This document shows, piece by piece, positions 7,230 through 15,353 of a DNA stretch of 20,719 bases. The number at the start of each line of letters is the position of its first letter. The first letter of the stretch is position 1. Origin of the DNA: Aquifex sp. (lineage in GTDB: Bacteria; Aquificota; Aquificia; Aquificales; Aquificaceae); assembly GCA_003978875.1 (NCBI GenBank), contig QNXQ01000170.1, positions 1 to 20,719 on the forward strand. Reading direction: 5' to 3'. A program made the translations under genes and the position numbers. The notes below the pieces were generated by a model, which was given only the letters and a program-made list of their open reading frames with translations, did no database searches and was not told the origin of the DNA.

Positions 7230-7252
7230 TTCTTCCTTTAAAATACATCAGT

Positions 7253-8347
7253 ATGAAAAAATACAAAATAGCCGTTTTAAAAGGAGACGGTATAGGTCCG
7301 GAGATAATCGAGCAAGCACTCAGGGTTTTGAACAAAATTGCGGAAATTTACGGTGCTCAGTTTGAATACAGAGAAGGATTAATAGGAGGAATAGCAATAG
7401 ACGAAACGGGAACTCCTCTTCCTGATGAAACTTTGGAACTCTGCAGAGATTCCGACGCTATACTTCTCGGAGCGGTTGGAGGACCAAAGTGGGATAATCT
7501 TCCTACGGACAAAAGACCTGAGAAAGGACTCTTAAAAATAAGAAAGGAACTCGACCTGTATGCAAATCTTAGACCCGCAAAAGTATGGGATGCGTTAGTA
7601 TCAGCATCTCCATTAAAGGAAGATGTGGTAAAGGGAACAGATATGCTGGTTATAAGAGAACTTACTTCGGGAATATACTATGGGGAACCCAGAGGTATTT
7701 TTGAAGAAGAAGGGAAAAGATATGCCGTAAACACTATGAAATATACCGAAGAGGAAATAAGAAGAGTCGTAAGGAAAGGTTTTGAAATAGCAAGAAAGAG
7801 GAGGAAAAAACTCACCAGTGTAGATAAAGCGAATGTTTTAGAAGTGAGCGCTTTATGGAGACAAGTGGTAGAAGAGGAAAAGAAAAACTTTCCAGATGTT
7901 GAACTGGAACACCTCTACGTTGATAACTGTGCTATGCAACTCGTTAGAAGACCAACAACCTTCGATGTAATAGTCACAGGCAACATTTTTGGAGATATCT
8001 TATCCGACGAAGCCGGAGTAGTAGTCGGAAGTCTGGGAATGCTTCCATCGGCAAGTATAGGAGATAAATACGCTCTATACGAACCGGTTCACGGTTCGGC
8101 TCCCGATATAGCAGGTAAAGGGATAGCTAATCCTATAGCTACCATACTCTCTGCAGCCATGATGCTCAAGTACTCTTTCGGAATGGATAAAGCCCACGAC
8201 CTTATTGAGAAATCCATTGAAGAGACACTAAACCAAGGTTATAGAACACCGGATATATGGAGTGAAGGCTCAATTAAAGTAGGGACTAAGGAAATCACCG
8301 ATAAAATTTTAGAAAATATAGAGAGGTTTAAAGGTGAGTACGTTTAA
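7253..8347 (+). CDS. leuB: 3-isopropylmalate dehydrogenase
   Basis: LeuB oxidises and decarboxylates 3-isopropylmalate with NAD to 2-oxoisocaproate in leucine synthesis. The 364 residues start at MKKYKIAVLKGDGIGPEII, the canonical N-terminus. The frame is open back to 7103, but that extension lies on top of carA. Substrate-binding R97, R107 and R135, catalytic Y143 (SGIYYGEPRG), K192 (SVDKANVLE), and metal-binding D224, D248 and D252 are all in place. The NAD site GSAPDIAGKGIANP is at 281-294, with the aspartate that favours NAD over NADP nearby in the usual arrangement. No leuA, leuC or leuD is in the window. The last 14 bases overlap the start of the next gene, so the two are co-transcribed. 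Confidence 0.97.
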   Translation: MKKYKIAVLKGDGIGPEIIEQALRVLNKIAEIYGAQFEYREGLIGGIAIDETGTPLPDETLELCRDSDAILLGAVGGPKWDNLPTDKRPEKGLLKIRKELDLYANLRPAKVWDALVSASPLKEDVVKGTDMLVIRELTSGIYYGEPRGIFEEEGKRYAVNTMKYTEEEIRRVVRKGFEIARKRRKKLTSVDKANVLEVSALWRQVVEEEKKNFPDVELEHLYVDNCAMQLVRRPTTFDVIVTGNIFGDILSDEAGVVVGSLGMLPSASIGDKYALYEPVHGSAPDIAGKGIANPIATILSAAMMLKYSFGMDKAHDLIEKSIEETLNQGYRTPDIWSEGSIKVGTKEITDKILENIERFKGEYV

Positions 8348-9833
8348 TATTTTTCTGTTCCTATTCTTCGTTATTAGTTTTTCCTTTTCCCAAGTCCCTC
8401 AAGAGCTTTTAAACTTTTTCAAAAGGGAAGGTTTCATAGTAAAGAAAGAAGACTCCAGAGTAATAATAGACCTTCCCAGAGGAAAAGTTTTTCCCGGCGA
8501 AAGATTTGAGGTTTTCCAGAAGGGTGAAGCTATAATTCACCCTGTTACAAAGAAAGTATTAGGATACGATGAGAAAAAAGTTGGTGAGATTGAAATAACA
8601 CTTCCAAAGGATAATTTTTCCGTAGCGAAAGTAATTGAAGATAACGGATTTAAAGCAGGAGATAAGATTAAGCTATATACTGGCAAAGTTTGTTATATCG
8701 GCAATGATGAGGGATTTTATTCTTTAAGTCAAGTAATTGAGAATCTAAGCAGAGGAACAGACAACTGCGATTATGTTGTAAAAGAAATGGAAAACGGTTA
8801 CGGGGTTTCCTTCAAAGGAAAACCTATAGCCTTTTTCCCTGTTTCCAGCATAGCCCTCCATAGAAGGGAAACTATATTTGAAGACTATGCTATAAAAGCT
8901 AAGTTTGTAAGGAGCTTAAGTGACTTACCTCTTTCCGCAGATATATGTAAACTCTTTGGTAAAAAAGATTATTTGGTTGTCCTTTTCCCGGATAAGCTCA
9001 AAGTCTACGAAGTTTTAAAAACGGATTTCGTAGAAATTACGTCCTATTCACTTCCTCCCGGATATCCCGTAGGAGTGGTTTGTTATGAGAACGAAAAGGA
9101 AAGCTTAATTGTTGTAAACTCAGTTTCCGACGGGTCTGCGAGTTCATCTATACTAAAACCCGTAGGCGATACGCTGATACTTGCTAAGAAGAACATCCCT
9201 TATATCTTTGGAATGTTCGTTGAAAAAGGAAAGAAGGTTCTGATAGGTCAAGGATTGGGTGAAGGAGCTTCTTGGGGAGAGGTTTACAGGTTTGAACTTG
9301 AGGGAGATAAGCTTGTAAAAAAGGAACGTTTAGACCTTCCTGAGGGTTTCAGAATAGACGGTGCTGCAAAAAAAGATAACATTCTGGTTTTTGTAGACAA
9401 TGAAAGAAGACTAAGGGTATTCATAGGTGAAGAAGAAGTTCTCTCAGAAGACGGTTTCGGACTCTCTTATACAACCGCTAAAATTCCCGGAGTATACGAC
9501 TACGGAGAAGGGGATAAATACTTCTTCTACGTCAGACCAATGTTTATCAAGGTTTACAAGGAACTTCTGCCACTTGTAGTTAAAAATAAGTCCAGCAGTG
9601 TATTTGAACTGGTAGGATTTACCAAATTTACGGAAGGTGAACTCTGGACGGTGATTAGGAAAAAAGGAAAAATTTACGACACTATAAAGCTGAAAGGAAG
9701 GAAATTCGAAGGAGCTATTCAGGCCATAGTCAAGGACAGCAAAGGGAGAATATTTGTAATAACGGGAAGCAAGGGAACATTACCTATACAGAACAGAGGA
9801 GAAATATTCCTAATAGAGATTACTCCTCTTTGA
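8334..9833 (+). CDS. Secreted protein with FlgT-like domain and possible beta-propeller
   Basis: I do not recognise a named gene. The start is GTG at 8334, preceded by GAGAGG at 8321-8326 inside leuB. The 499-residue product begins with a clear signal peptide (MSTFNIFLFLFFVISFSFSQ), so it is exported. Residues about 45-115 (IDLPRGKVFPGERFEVFQKG, then HPVTKKVLGYDEKKVGEIEI and a closing KAGDKIKLY) resemble the C-terminal domain of the flagellar protein FlgT and related envelope proteins; this match is from memory and moderate. Residues about 190-499 are beta-rich, with repeated short strands such as YLVVLFPDKLKVYEV, KVLIGQGLGEGASWGEVYRFE and GRIFVITGS, suggesting a VCBS/FG-GAP-like propeller. 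Cysteines at 120, 145, 205 and 250 may pair. It overlaps leuB (14 bases) and the convergent lon gene (14 bases). Confidence 0.8.
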   Translation: MSTFNIFLFLFFVISFSFSQVPQELLNFFKREGFIVKKEDSRVIIDLPRGKVFPGERFEVFQKGEAIIHPVTKKVLGYDEKKVGEIEITLPKDNFSVAKVIEDNGFKAGDKIKLYTGKVCYIGNDEGFYSLSQVIENLSRGTDNCDYVVKEMENGYGVSFKGKPIAFFPVSSIALHRRETIFEDYAIKAKFVRSLSDLPLSADICKLFGKKDYLVVLFPDKLKVYEVLKTDFVEITSYSLPPGYPVGVVCYENEKESLIVVNSVSDGSASSSILKPVGDTLILAKKNIPYIFGMFVEKGKKVLIGQGLGEGASWGEVYRFELEGDKLVKKERLDLPEGFRIDGAAKKDNILVFVDNERRLRVFIGEEEVLSEDGFGLSYTTAKIPGVYDYGEGDKYFFYVRPMFIKVYKELLPLVVKNKSSSVFELVGFTKFTEGELWTVIRKKGKIYDTIKLKGRKFEGAIQAIVKDSKGRIFVITGSKGTLPIQNRGEIFLIEITPL

Positions 9834-12210
9834 CCTGTTTTGGTTCTCTTACCAGAGCTATTCTGAATACCTCATCGAGGTTATCCACGAAGTGCAGTGT
9901 CATTTTCTCCCTTACGTATTCAGGAAGTTCTTCCAAAACTTCATCTTTATTTTTCGCCGGAAGGATTACTTCGTAAATTTCCGCTCTTTTTGCTGCAAGA
10001 ATCTTTTCTTTCAGTCCTCCAACGGGGAGAACCCTACCTCTTAGGGTAATTTCTCCCGTCATAGCTACATCCATTCTCACCGGTGTATTAGTGAAAAGGG
10101 ATAAAAGCGCAGTTGCTATTGCAACTCCTGCAGAAGGGCCATCCTTTGGAACAGCACCTTCTGGAACGTGAACGTGTATATCTACCTGGGAGAAAATATC
10201 AGGATCTATACCATAATCCTCTGCCTTGGAACGGATAAAGGACAAAGCCGCCTGTGCACTTTCCTTCATTATATCCCCTAAAGAACCCGTCAATACGAGT
10301 GAACCTTTACCTTTCATCTTAGTAGCTTCAATAAACATTATTTCTCCGCCAACCTCAGTCCATGCAAGACCTGTGGCCACACCTATAAGAGGTCTCTTCT
10401 CTTTCTCAGGTCTGTACCTGGAAACGCCGAGAAGTTTCTTGACTAGCTCCGGAGTGATTTTGAAAGGCCCTTGCTGGCCTTGCAGTTTTTTCACAGCCAG
10501 TTTTCTGAGAACTGCAGAAATTTGTCTTTGCAGATTTCTTACACCTGCTTCTCTTGTATATCCTCTTATGATTTCAAGTATAGCTTCATCTGTAAACTCA
10601 ACTTCTTCGGGTTTGAGTCCGTGCAGAGGAATTAATTTGGGAATGAGATGCTTTTTAGCTATAAACAACTTTTCCTCTTCGGAATATCCTGAAAGAGTTA
10701 TCAGTTCCATTCTGTCGAGAAGAGGTGTCGGAATGGTATCGGCTCTATTCCCGGTACATATAAATATTACCTCGGATAGATCAAAAGGAATTCCTATGTA
10801 TAAATCTGTGAATTTTTTATTTTGTTCCGGATCAAGAACCTCAAGTAGAGCCGCAGCCGGATCACCTTGGAAGGAGATGGCAAGTTTATCTATCTCGTCT
10901 AGCATAATTACAGGATTTTTAGTTCCCGCTTGTTTAATAGCCTGTATAATTCTTCCGGGCATAGCTCCAACGTAGGTTCTCCTGTGACCCCTTATCTCCG
11001 CTTCGTCCCTTATTCCTCCCAGAGCTATTCTTACAAACTTTCTCCCTAGAGCTTCAGCAATGGAGCGTCCCAGAGAAGTCTTCCCAACACCCGGAGGTCC
11101 GACAAAGGCCATAATTTGAGTCGGTGATTCCTTTCCTTGGGTAAGTTTTCTTATTGCTAAATACTCAATTATTCTGTCTTTTACCTTCTCAAGGTCGTAG
11201 TGATCTCTATCCAGGATTTCCCTTGCTCGTTCCAAGTCGTAATTATCTTCAGTTTTCGTACACCAAGGAAGGTCGAGAACCCAATCTAACCAGGTTCTTA
11301 TTACTCCCGCTTCCGCAGAGTCAGGATGCAACCTTTCTAATCTCTTTATGTTTTTTTCTATTTCCTTAATTCCTTCTTCGGGAAGGCAAGGTTTTATTTC
11401 CTCAAACTTCTTATTGTATTCTTCTATTTCAGCTTTTATCCCTCCTGCTTCTCCGAGTTCCTCTTGTATAGCTTTGAGTTGCTGTCTCAGGAAGTATTCC
11501 CGTTGCTCTTTCTCCATTTTCTCACGGGCTATCTCACTTATTCTCTGTTTTACCTCTAAAAGCCCTATTTCATCCTGTAGGAGCTTGTGAACTTTCTTAA
11601 GTCTCTCCCTGGGGTCTAAAATTTCAAGTATTTCCTGGGCTTGATTGGACTTTATATCTAAAACGGAAGCTACTATATCCGCGAGTTTTCCCGGTTCTTC
11701 TATCTCTTTTATAAGTACCACTAAATCTGGAATTATCTGTTTTCCTAAGCTTACCAGTTTATCTATTGATTCTTTTACCGCTTTTACAAGAGCTTTATCC
11801 TCTATGGTTTGTTCTTCGGGAGGAATATCCTTATCATCTATAACGTCAATTTCAGCTACCCAGTAATCTTCATTCCACTTTAGATTTTTGATTATCCCCC
11901 TTTTTAATCCCTGAACTAAGATTTTTACCCTGCTATCCTCTATTGGAACGGTTCTAAGTATATGGGCAACTACTCCAACCTTGTATATGTCTTCTTCCTT
12001 CGGTTCCTCTATATCCTTATCCTTTTGAAGAACCAGGAAGATTAGCCGGTCTTTTTTATTGGCTTCTTCTATAGCCCTTATTGAGAAACGCCTTCCCACA
12101 AATAAGGGTTGAACCATGGTCGGAAATATCACTATGTCCCTCAGAGGCATCAAGGGATATTCCGCAATTCCGGTAGGTACTTGCGGTGCTTGGAATAGCT
12201 CGTTCACCAT
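9820..12210 (-). CDS. lon: ATP-dependent protease Lon
   Basis: Lon is a cytoplasmic hexameric AAA+ serine protease that degrades misfolded and regulatory proteins. The 796 residues show the full LonA layout: N-terminal substrate domain (about 16-215, YPLMPLRDIVIFP), a coiled coil (about 220-255), AAA+ module with Walker A GPPGVGKTS (371-379), Walker B VIMLDEID (434-441), Arg finger region LLDRME (497-502), and the protease domain with catalytic S693 (PKDGPSAG) and K736 (GGLKEKILAA). The start at 12210 is supported by an AAAGGAGG ribosome site. The gene is alone on its strand, converging on the secreted-protein gene and diverging from moxR across 29 bases. Identification is near certain. Confidence 0.98.
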   Translation of the reverse strand: MVNELFQAPQVPTGIAEYPLMPLRDIVIFPTMVQPLFVGRRFSIRAIEEANKKDRLIFLVLQKDKDIEEPKEEDIYKVGVVAHILRTVPIEDSRVKILVQGLKRGIIKNLKWNEDYWVAEIDVIDDKDIPPEEQTIEDKALVKAVKESIDKLVSLGKQIIPDLVVLIKEIEEPGKLADIVASVLDIKSNQAQEILEILDPRERLKKVHKLLQDEIGLLEVKQRISEIAREKMEKEQREYFLRQQLKAIQEELGEAGGIKAEIEEYNKKFEEIKPCLPEEGIKEIEKNIKRLERLHPDSAEAGVIRTWLDWVLDLPWCTKTEDNYDLERAREILDRDHYDLEKVKDRIIEYLAIRKLTQGKESPTQIMAFVGPPGVGKTSLGRSIAEALGRKFVRIALGGIRDEAEIRGHRRTYVGAMPGRIIQAIKQAGTKNPVIMLDEIDKLAISFQGDPAAALLEVLDPEQNKKFTDLYIGIPFDLSEVIFICTGNRADTIPTPLLDRMELITLSGYSEEEKLFIAKKHLIPKLIPLHGLKPEEVEFTDEAILEIIRGYTREAGVRNLQRQISAVLRKLAVKKLQGQQGPFKITPELVKKLLGVSRYRPEKEKRPLIGVATGLAWTEVGGEIMFIEATKMKGKGSLVLTGSLGDIMKESAQAALSFIRSKAEDYGIDPDIFSQVDIHVHVPEGAVPKDGPSAGVAIATALLSLFTNTPVRMDVAMTGEITLRGRVLPVGGLKEKILAAKRAEIYEVILPAKNKDEVLEELPEYVREKMTLHFVDNLDEVFRIALVREPKQVKEE

Positions 12211-12213
12211 TTT

Positions 12214-12236
12214 CCTCCTTTGACTTTAAAATTATA
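12214..12236 (-). promoter_or_regulatory. lon -10 element and ribosome binding site
   Basis: On the minus strand a perfect TATAAT (12236-12231) is followed by AAAGGAGG (12221-12214), three bases before the lon ATG. No good -35 hexamer lies at the usual distance, which falls inside the moxR coding sequence. The -10 is also only 4 bases from the moxR ATG. I found no sign of a HrcA/CIRCE heat-shock element. Confidence 0.45.
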
Positions 12237-12239
12237 CCA

Positions 12240-13142
12240 ATGGATTTCGAGCTTATAATTTCCGAGGTATCCAAGGTTATAAAGGGAAAGGAGGGAGTGA
12301 TTAGGAATGCTCTGGTGTGTTTCTTATCGGGAGGCCATCTCCTCATAGAGGATATACCCGGAACCGGTAAAACTACATTATCTTTAGCTCTAGCAAGGGT
12401 TCTAGGTCTCTCCTTTACCAGAATTCAATTTACAAGTGATCTTATGCCGTCGGACATTACGGGAGTAAACATTTTCAACCCCAAAACGAGAGAGTTTGAA
12501 TTTAAACCGGGTCCAATATTCCATAACGTCGTTCTTGCGGATGAAATTAACCGAGGAACACCTAAAACCCAAAGTGCTCTTTTAGAAGCCATGGCGGAAA
12601 AGCAGGTAAGTATAGATGGTCAAACCTATAAGCTCCCCGAACCTTTTTTTGTAATAGCTACCCAAAATCCTATTGAACATCACGGAACTTATCCCTTGCC
12701 AGAGGCTCAGCTTGACCGTTTCACTATGAAGCTTTCAATAGGTTATCCCTCAAAGGAGTATGAAACTCAAATAGTTCAAGGTACAAATCCCATGGAAGAA
12801 GTAAAGAATTTAAGACCGCTTTTCAGAAAAGAAGAACTCTTAGCTACGATGGAAGAAGTAAAGAATGTATATATTTCTCCAGAAGTAGCAGAGTTTATAG
12901 TAAATATATCCAATGAGATAAGAAATCACCCTTCTGTAATATTAGGTATTTCTACACGAGGAGTTATCCATCTCGCGAATACCTCGAGGGCTCTGGCTTT
13001 GATAAGGGAAAGGGATTTTGTTGTTCCCGAAGATGTAATCGAACTTTTACCCTATGTAGTCTCCCACAGGATAGTCTTGAGAAATGATATATCCTTTACT
13101 GAGCTCATAAACGAAATCATGGAAAAAGTTCCCATTCCCTGA
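12240..13142 (+). CDS. MoxR-family AAA+ ATPase
   Basis: MoxR ATPases are AAA+ chaperone-like proteins that usually act with DUF58 and von Willebrand factor A partners to mature enzymes or envelope complexes. This 300-residue protein has Walker A in EDIPGTGKTT (37-46), Walker B VVLADEINR (97-105), sensor 1 ATQNPIE (140-146), the arginine finger in LDRF (R160) and sensor 2 GISTRG (R240). The ATG at 12240 is chosen. An upstream in-frame codon at 12186 would add 18 unrelated residues inside lon. There is no clear ribosome site. None of the usual partner genes is next to it: the neighbours are divergent lon and convergent folE, whose stop codon abuts its own. The protein is cytoplasmic and its client is unknown. 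Confidence 0.93.
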   Translation: MDFELIISEVSKVIKGKEGVIRNALVCFLSGGHLLIEDIPGTGKTTLSLALARVLGLSFTRIQFTSDLMPSDITGVNIFNPKTREFEFKPGPIFHNVVLADEINRGTPKTQSALLEAMAEKQVSIDGQTYKLPEPFFVIATQNPIEHHGTYPLPEAQLDRFTMKLSIGYPSKEYETQIVQGTNPMEEVKNLRPLFRKEELLATMEEVKNVYISPEVAEFIVNISNEIRNHPSVILGISTRGVIHLANTSRALALIRERDFVVPEDVIELLPYVVSHRIVLRNDISFTELINEIMEKVPIP

Positions 13143-13697
13143 TTATTTCCCTTTAACTAGTTTTAGAAATTCTTCCCGAGTTCTTATGTCCTTTAGGAAT
13201 ACACCTCTTAGGGCTGACGTTACAGTTAGATGTTCAGGAGACATTACTCCGCGCATTGACATACAGAGGTGTTCTGCTTCTATTACTACACCTACACCTT
13301 TGGGTTCTAGTTCTCTTTCGAGAAAATCCGCTATTTCTTCGGTGAGTCTTTCTTGAACTTGAGGTCTAAGGGCAAAAGCCCTTACGGTTCTAACTAACTT
13401 TGAAAGTCCGGATATCTTTTTATTGGGAATATATGCAATGTGAACTTTTCCGAAAAAAGGCAAAAGGTGGTGTTCACATAAACTGTAGAATCTTATGTCC
13501 TTTACCAGAACCATTTCGTTATAACCGCCGAATTCTTCGAAGAGTTTCATATCAAAGGTTCTCATACGTTCAAACTCTTCCCACATACGGGCAACCCTTT
13601 CGGGTGTTTCTCTGAGTCCTTCTCTGTCAGGGTCTTCTCCTATTCCTTCGAGAAATAGCCTTATAGCCTGCTTTATTTTTTCCTTGTCTATAGCCAT
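13143..13697 (-). CDS. folE: GTP cyclohydrolase I
   Basis: FolE opens GTP to 7,8-dihydroneopterin triphosphate, the first step of folate synthesis (and, in many bacteria, of queuosine). The 184 residues carry the zinc ligands C74 and H77 in SLCEHHLLPF and C145 in EHLCMSMRGV, plus the GTP-contacting segment RPQVQERLT (111-119) and the family's SGLSKLVRTVRAFA (96-109). The length is close to that of other type IA enzymes. It starts at the ATG at 13697 with only a weak ribosome site (CTGAG). It diverges from guaA, which also draws on purine metabolism, across 64 bases, and it converges on moxR with no intervening base. No other folate gene is nearby. Confidence 0.97.
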   Translation of the reverse strand: MAIDKEKIKQAIRLFLEGIGEDPDREGLRETPERVARMWEEFERMRTFDMKLFEEFGGYNEMVLVKDIRFYSLCEHHLLPFFGKVHIAYIPNKKISGLSKLVRTVRAFALRPQVQERLTEEIADFLERELEPKGVGVVIEAEHLCMSMRGVMSPEHLTVTSALRGVFLKDIRTREEFLKLVKGK

Positions 13698-13761
13698 AAC
13701 TCAGATTTTAAAATTTTTAAAAAAGTAAAATAAGAATTTTGCTCATATATTATTAAATCTT
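13698..13761. promoter_or_regulatory. folE-guaA divergent intergenic region
   Basis: These 64 bases are almost all A and T and must hold both promoters. On the plus strand TATATT (13746-13751) is a plausible guaA -10 with a leader of only a few bases. No -35 or Shine-Dalgarno is evident. A perfect palindrome ATTTTAAAAT lies near 13706-13715, close to folE. No purine riboswitch or PurR-type box is recognised. Confidence 0.3.
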
Positions 13762-15294
13762 ATGCAGAAGAAATCCATAATTGTAGTAAACTTTGGTTCT
13801 CAATACGTCCAACTGATTGCCAGAAGGATTAGGGAACTGGGAGTTTACAGTGAAATAGTAAACTGGGATACTCCTGCCGAAGAAATTAAAAAGAAAGCAC
13901 CCTACGGAATAATATTTTCGGGTGGTCCTGCATCTGTTTACACAGAGGGTGCACCCCTACCTGACCCTGAAATTTATAATCTCGGAGTTCCAATATTGGG
14001 TATATGCTACGGTCTTCAGGTAATTACTCACCAGCTTGGTGGAAAAGTAGCAAAGTCAGAAAAGCAAGAATACGGAAGAGCAAGGCTCAAAGTAATTAAA
14101 GAAGACACCATATTCGAAGGAATTCTAAAGGAAAGTGATGTGTGGATGTCCCATGCCGATAAAGTTGTCAAACTCCCTCCGGGGTTTGAAACCCTAGCGG
14201 TTTCCGAAAATTCTCCTTACGCGGTAATAGCAAATAAGGAAAGAACTATCTACGGTCTACAATTTCATCCGGAAGTTACCCATACGGTTTTCGGAAAAGA
14301 AATGCTGGCTAATTTTGTCTACGGAGTTTGTAGAGCACAAAGAAATTGGGAAATGGGTGATTTCATTAAAGAAAAAATAGAAGAGATAAAACAAACTGTG
14401 GGAAAGTCTAAAGTAATTGCTGCTCTTTCAGGGGGAGTAGACTCTACTGTTGCAGCAGTCCTTACCCACAAAGCAATAGGAGATAGGCTCCATTGTTTCT
14501 TTATAGACCACGGACTGCTTAGGTTGAATGAAAGAGAAGAAGTAGAAAGAAACTTAAAATCCCTTGGATTACCTTTAACCGTCGTAGATGCGAGTGAATT
14601 ATTTTTAGAACGTCTCAAAGGTGTTGAAGACCCAGAAGAAAAGAGAAAGATAATAGGGAGAACCTTTATAGAGGTTTTTGAAAGAGAAGCTAAGAAAATA
14701 GAAGGTGCGGAGTTCTTACTCCAAGGAACCTTATATCCCGATGTAGTTGAAAGTGCAGGAATTAAAGGAAGTGCAAAAATAAAAACCCATCACAACGTAG
14801 GAGGTCTTCCTGAAAGAATGAATTTAAAACTTTTAGAACCCTTCAGGGAACTGTTTAAAGATGAGGTGAGACAAATAGGTAAACTTTTAGGAATTCCAGA
14901 AGAAATCTTGAAAAGGCATCCTTTCCCGGGACCCGGTTTAGCGATAAGAATTATAGGTCCGGTAAATAAAGAGGATTTAGAAATCCTCAGAAGAGCAGAC
15001 TCTATATTTATAGAAGAATTAAAAAAGGAAGGTCTTTATGACCGTATATGGCAAGCCTTTGCAGTTCTGCTTCCCGTAAAATCCGTAGGTGTTATGGGTG
15101 ATGTGAGAACGTACGAAAAGGTAATAGCTTTAAGAGCTGTGGAGAGTGTAGACGGAATGACCGCGGACTGGTATAGACTTCCCTACGATTTTCTGGATAG
15201 AGTGATGAGAAGGATAATAAATGAAGTAAAAGGAATTAACAGGGTGGTTTACGATATTTCTTCAAAACCGCCTTCCACGATAGAGTGGGAGTAA
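13762..15294 (+). CDS. guaA: GMP synthase (glutamine-hydrolysing)
   Basis: GuaA aminates XMP to GMP using glutamine and ATP. The 510 residues contain the amidotransferase domain, with SGGPASVY (53-60), nucleophile C82 in GICYGLQ, and H169/E171 in QFHPEV. Next is the ATP-pyrophosphatase domain with the PP-loop SGGVDS (223-228). The dimerisation domain follows, ending in the invariant KPPSTIEWE (502-510) that closes over XMP. HPFPGPGLAIRI (386-397) is also typical. This is the fused bacterial form, not the split archaeal one. guaB is not adjacent. The ATG at 13762 matches the family N-terminus and has no obvious ribosome site, so a short or leaderless transcript is possible. Fifty-nine bases separate it from the next gene. 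Confidence 0.98.
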   Translation: MQKKSIIVVNFGSQYVQLIARRIRELGVYSEIVNWDTPAEEIKKKAPYGIIFSGGPASVYTEGAPLPDPEIYNLGVPILGICYGLQVITHQLGGKVAKSEKQEYGRARLKVIKEDTIFEGILKESDVWMSHADKVVKLPPGFETLAVSENSPYAVIANKERTIYGLQFHPEVTHTVFGKEMLANFVYGVCRAQRNWEMGDFIKEKIEEIKQTVGKSKVIAALSGGVDSTVAAVLTHKAIGDRLHCFFIDHGLLRLNEREEVERNLKSLGLPLTVVDASELFLERLKGVEDPEEKRKIIGRTFIEVFEREAKKIEGAEFLLQGTLYPDVVESAGIKGSAKIKTHHNVGGLPERMNLKLLEPFRELFKDEVRQIGKLLGIPEEILKRHPFPGPGLAIRIIGPVNKEDLEILRRADSIFIEELKKEGLYDRIWQAFAVLLPVKSVGVMGDVRTYEKVIALRAVESVDGMTADWYRLPYDFLDRVMRRIINEVKGINRVVYDISSKPPSTIEWE

Positions 15295-15353
15295 TGTCAA
15301 ATAATTGAGGTCATAGAAAACCTTTAAACGATACGTCTAAATTTATAGCTAAT

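Noticed and set aside
7103..7252. Upstream extension of leuB giving a 414-residue protein
   Set aside because: The added 50 residues lie antisense to the carA N-terminus and the LeuB family begins at MKKYKIAVLKGDGIGPE.
7210..7335. Upstream extension of carA by 42 residues
   Set aside because: It overlaps leuB in the opposite direction, and CarA proteins begin close to KHAILALEDG.
10226..10975. 249-residue open frame opposite lon
   Set aside because: It is a Ser/Ile-rich shadow of the conserved AAA+ region of lon, with no ribosome site or recognisable domain.
12186..12239. 18-residue N-terminal extension of the MoxR ATPase
   Set aside because: It sits inside lon, is not MoxR-like, and the protein aligns from MDFELI.
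12056..12346. Minus-strand frame across the lon-moxR boundary
   Set aside because: It is a shadow of both genes, in conflict with their well-supported starts.
15295..15353. Promoter for the U32 gene in the 59-base gap after guaA
   Set aside because: TTGAGG and TATAGC are present but 33 bases apart. No acceptable hexamer pair was found, so the gap was not annotated.
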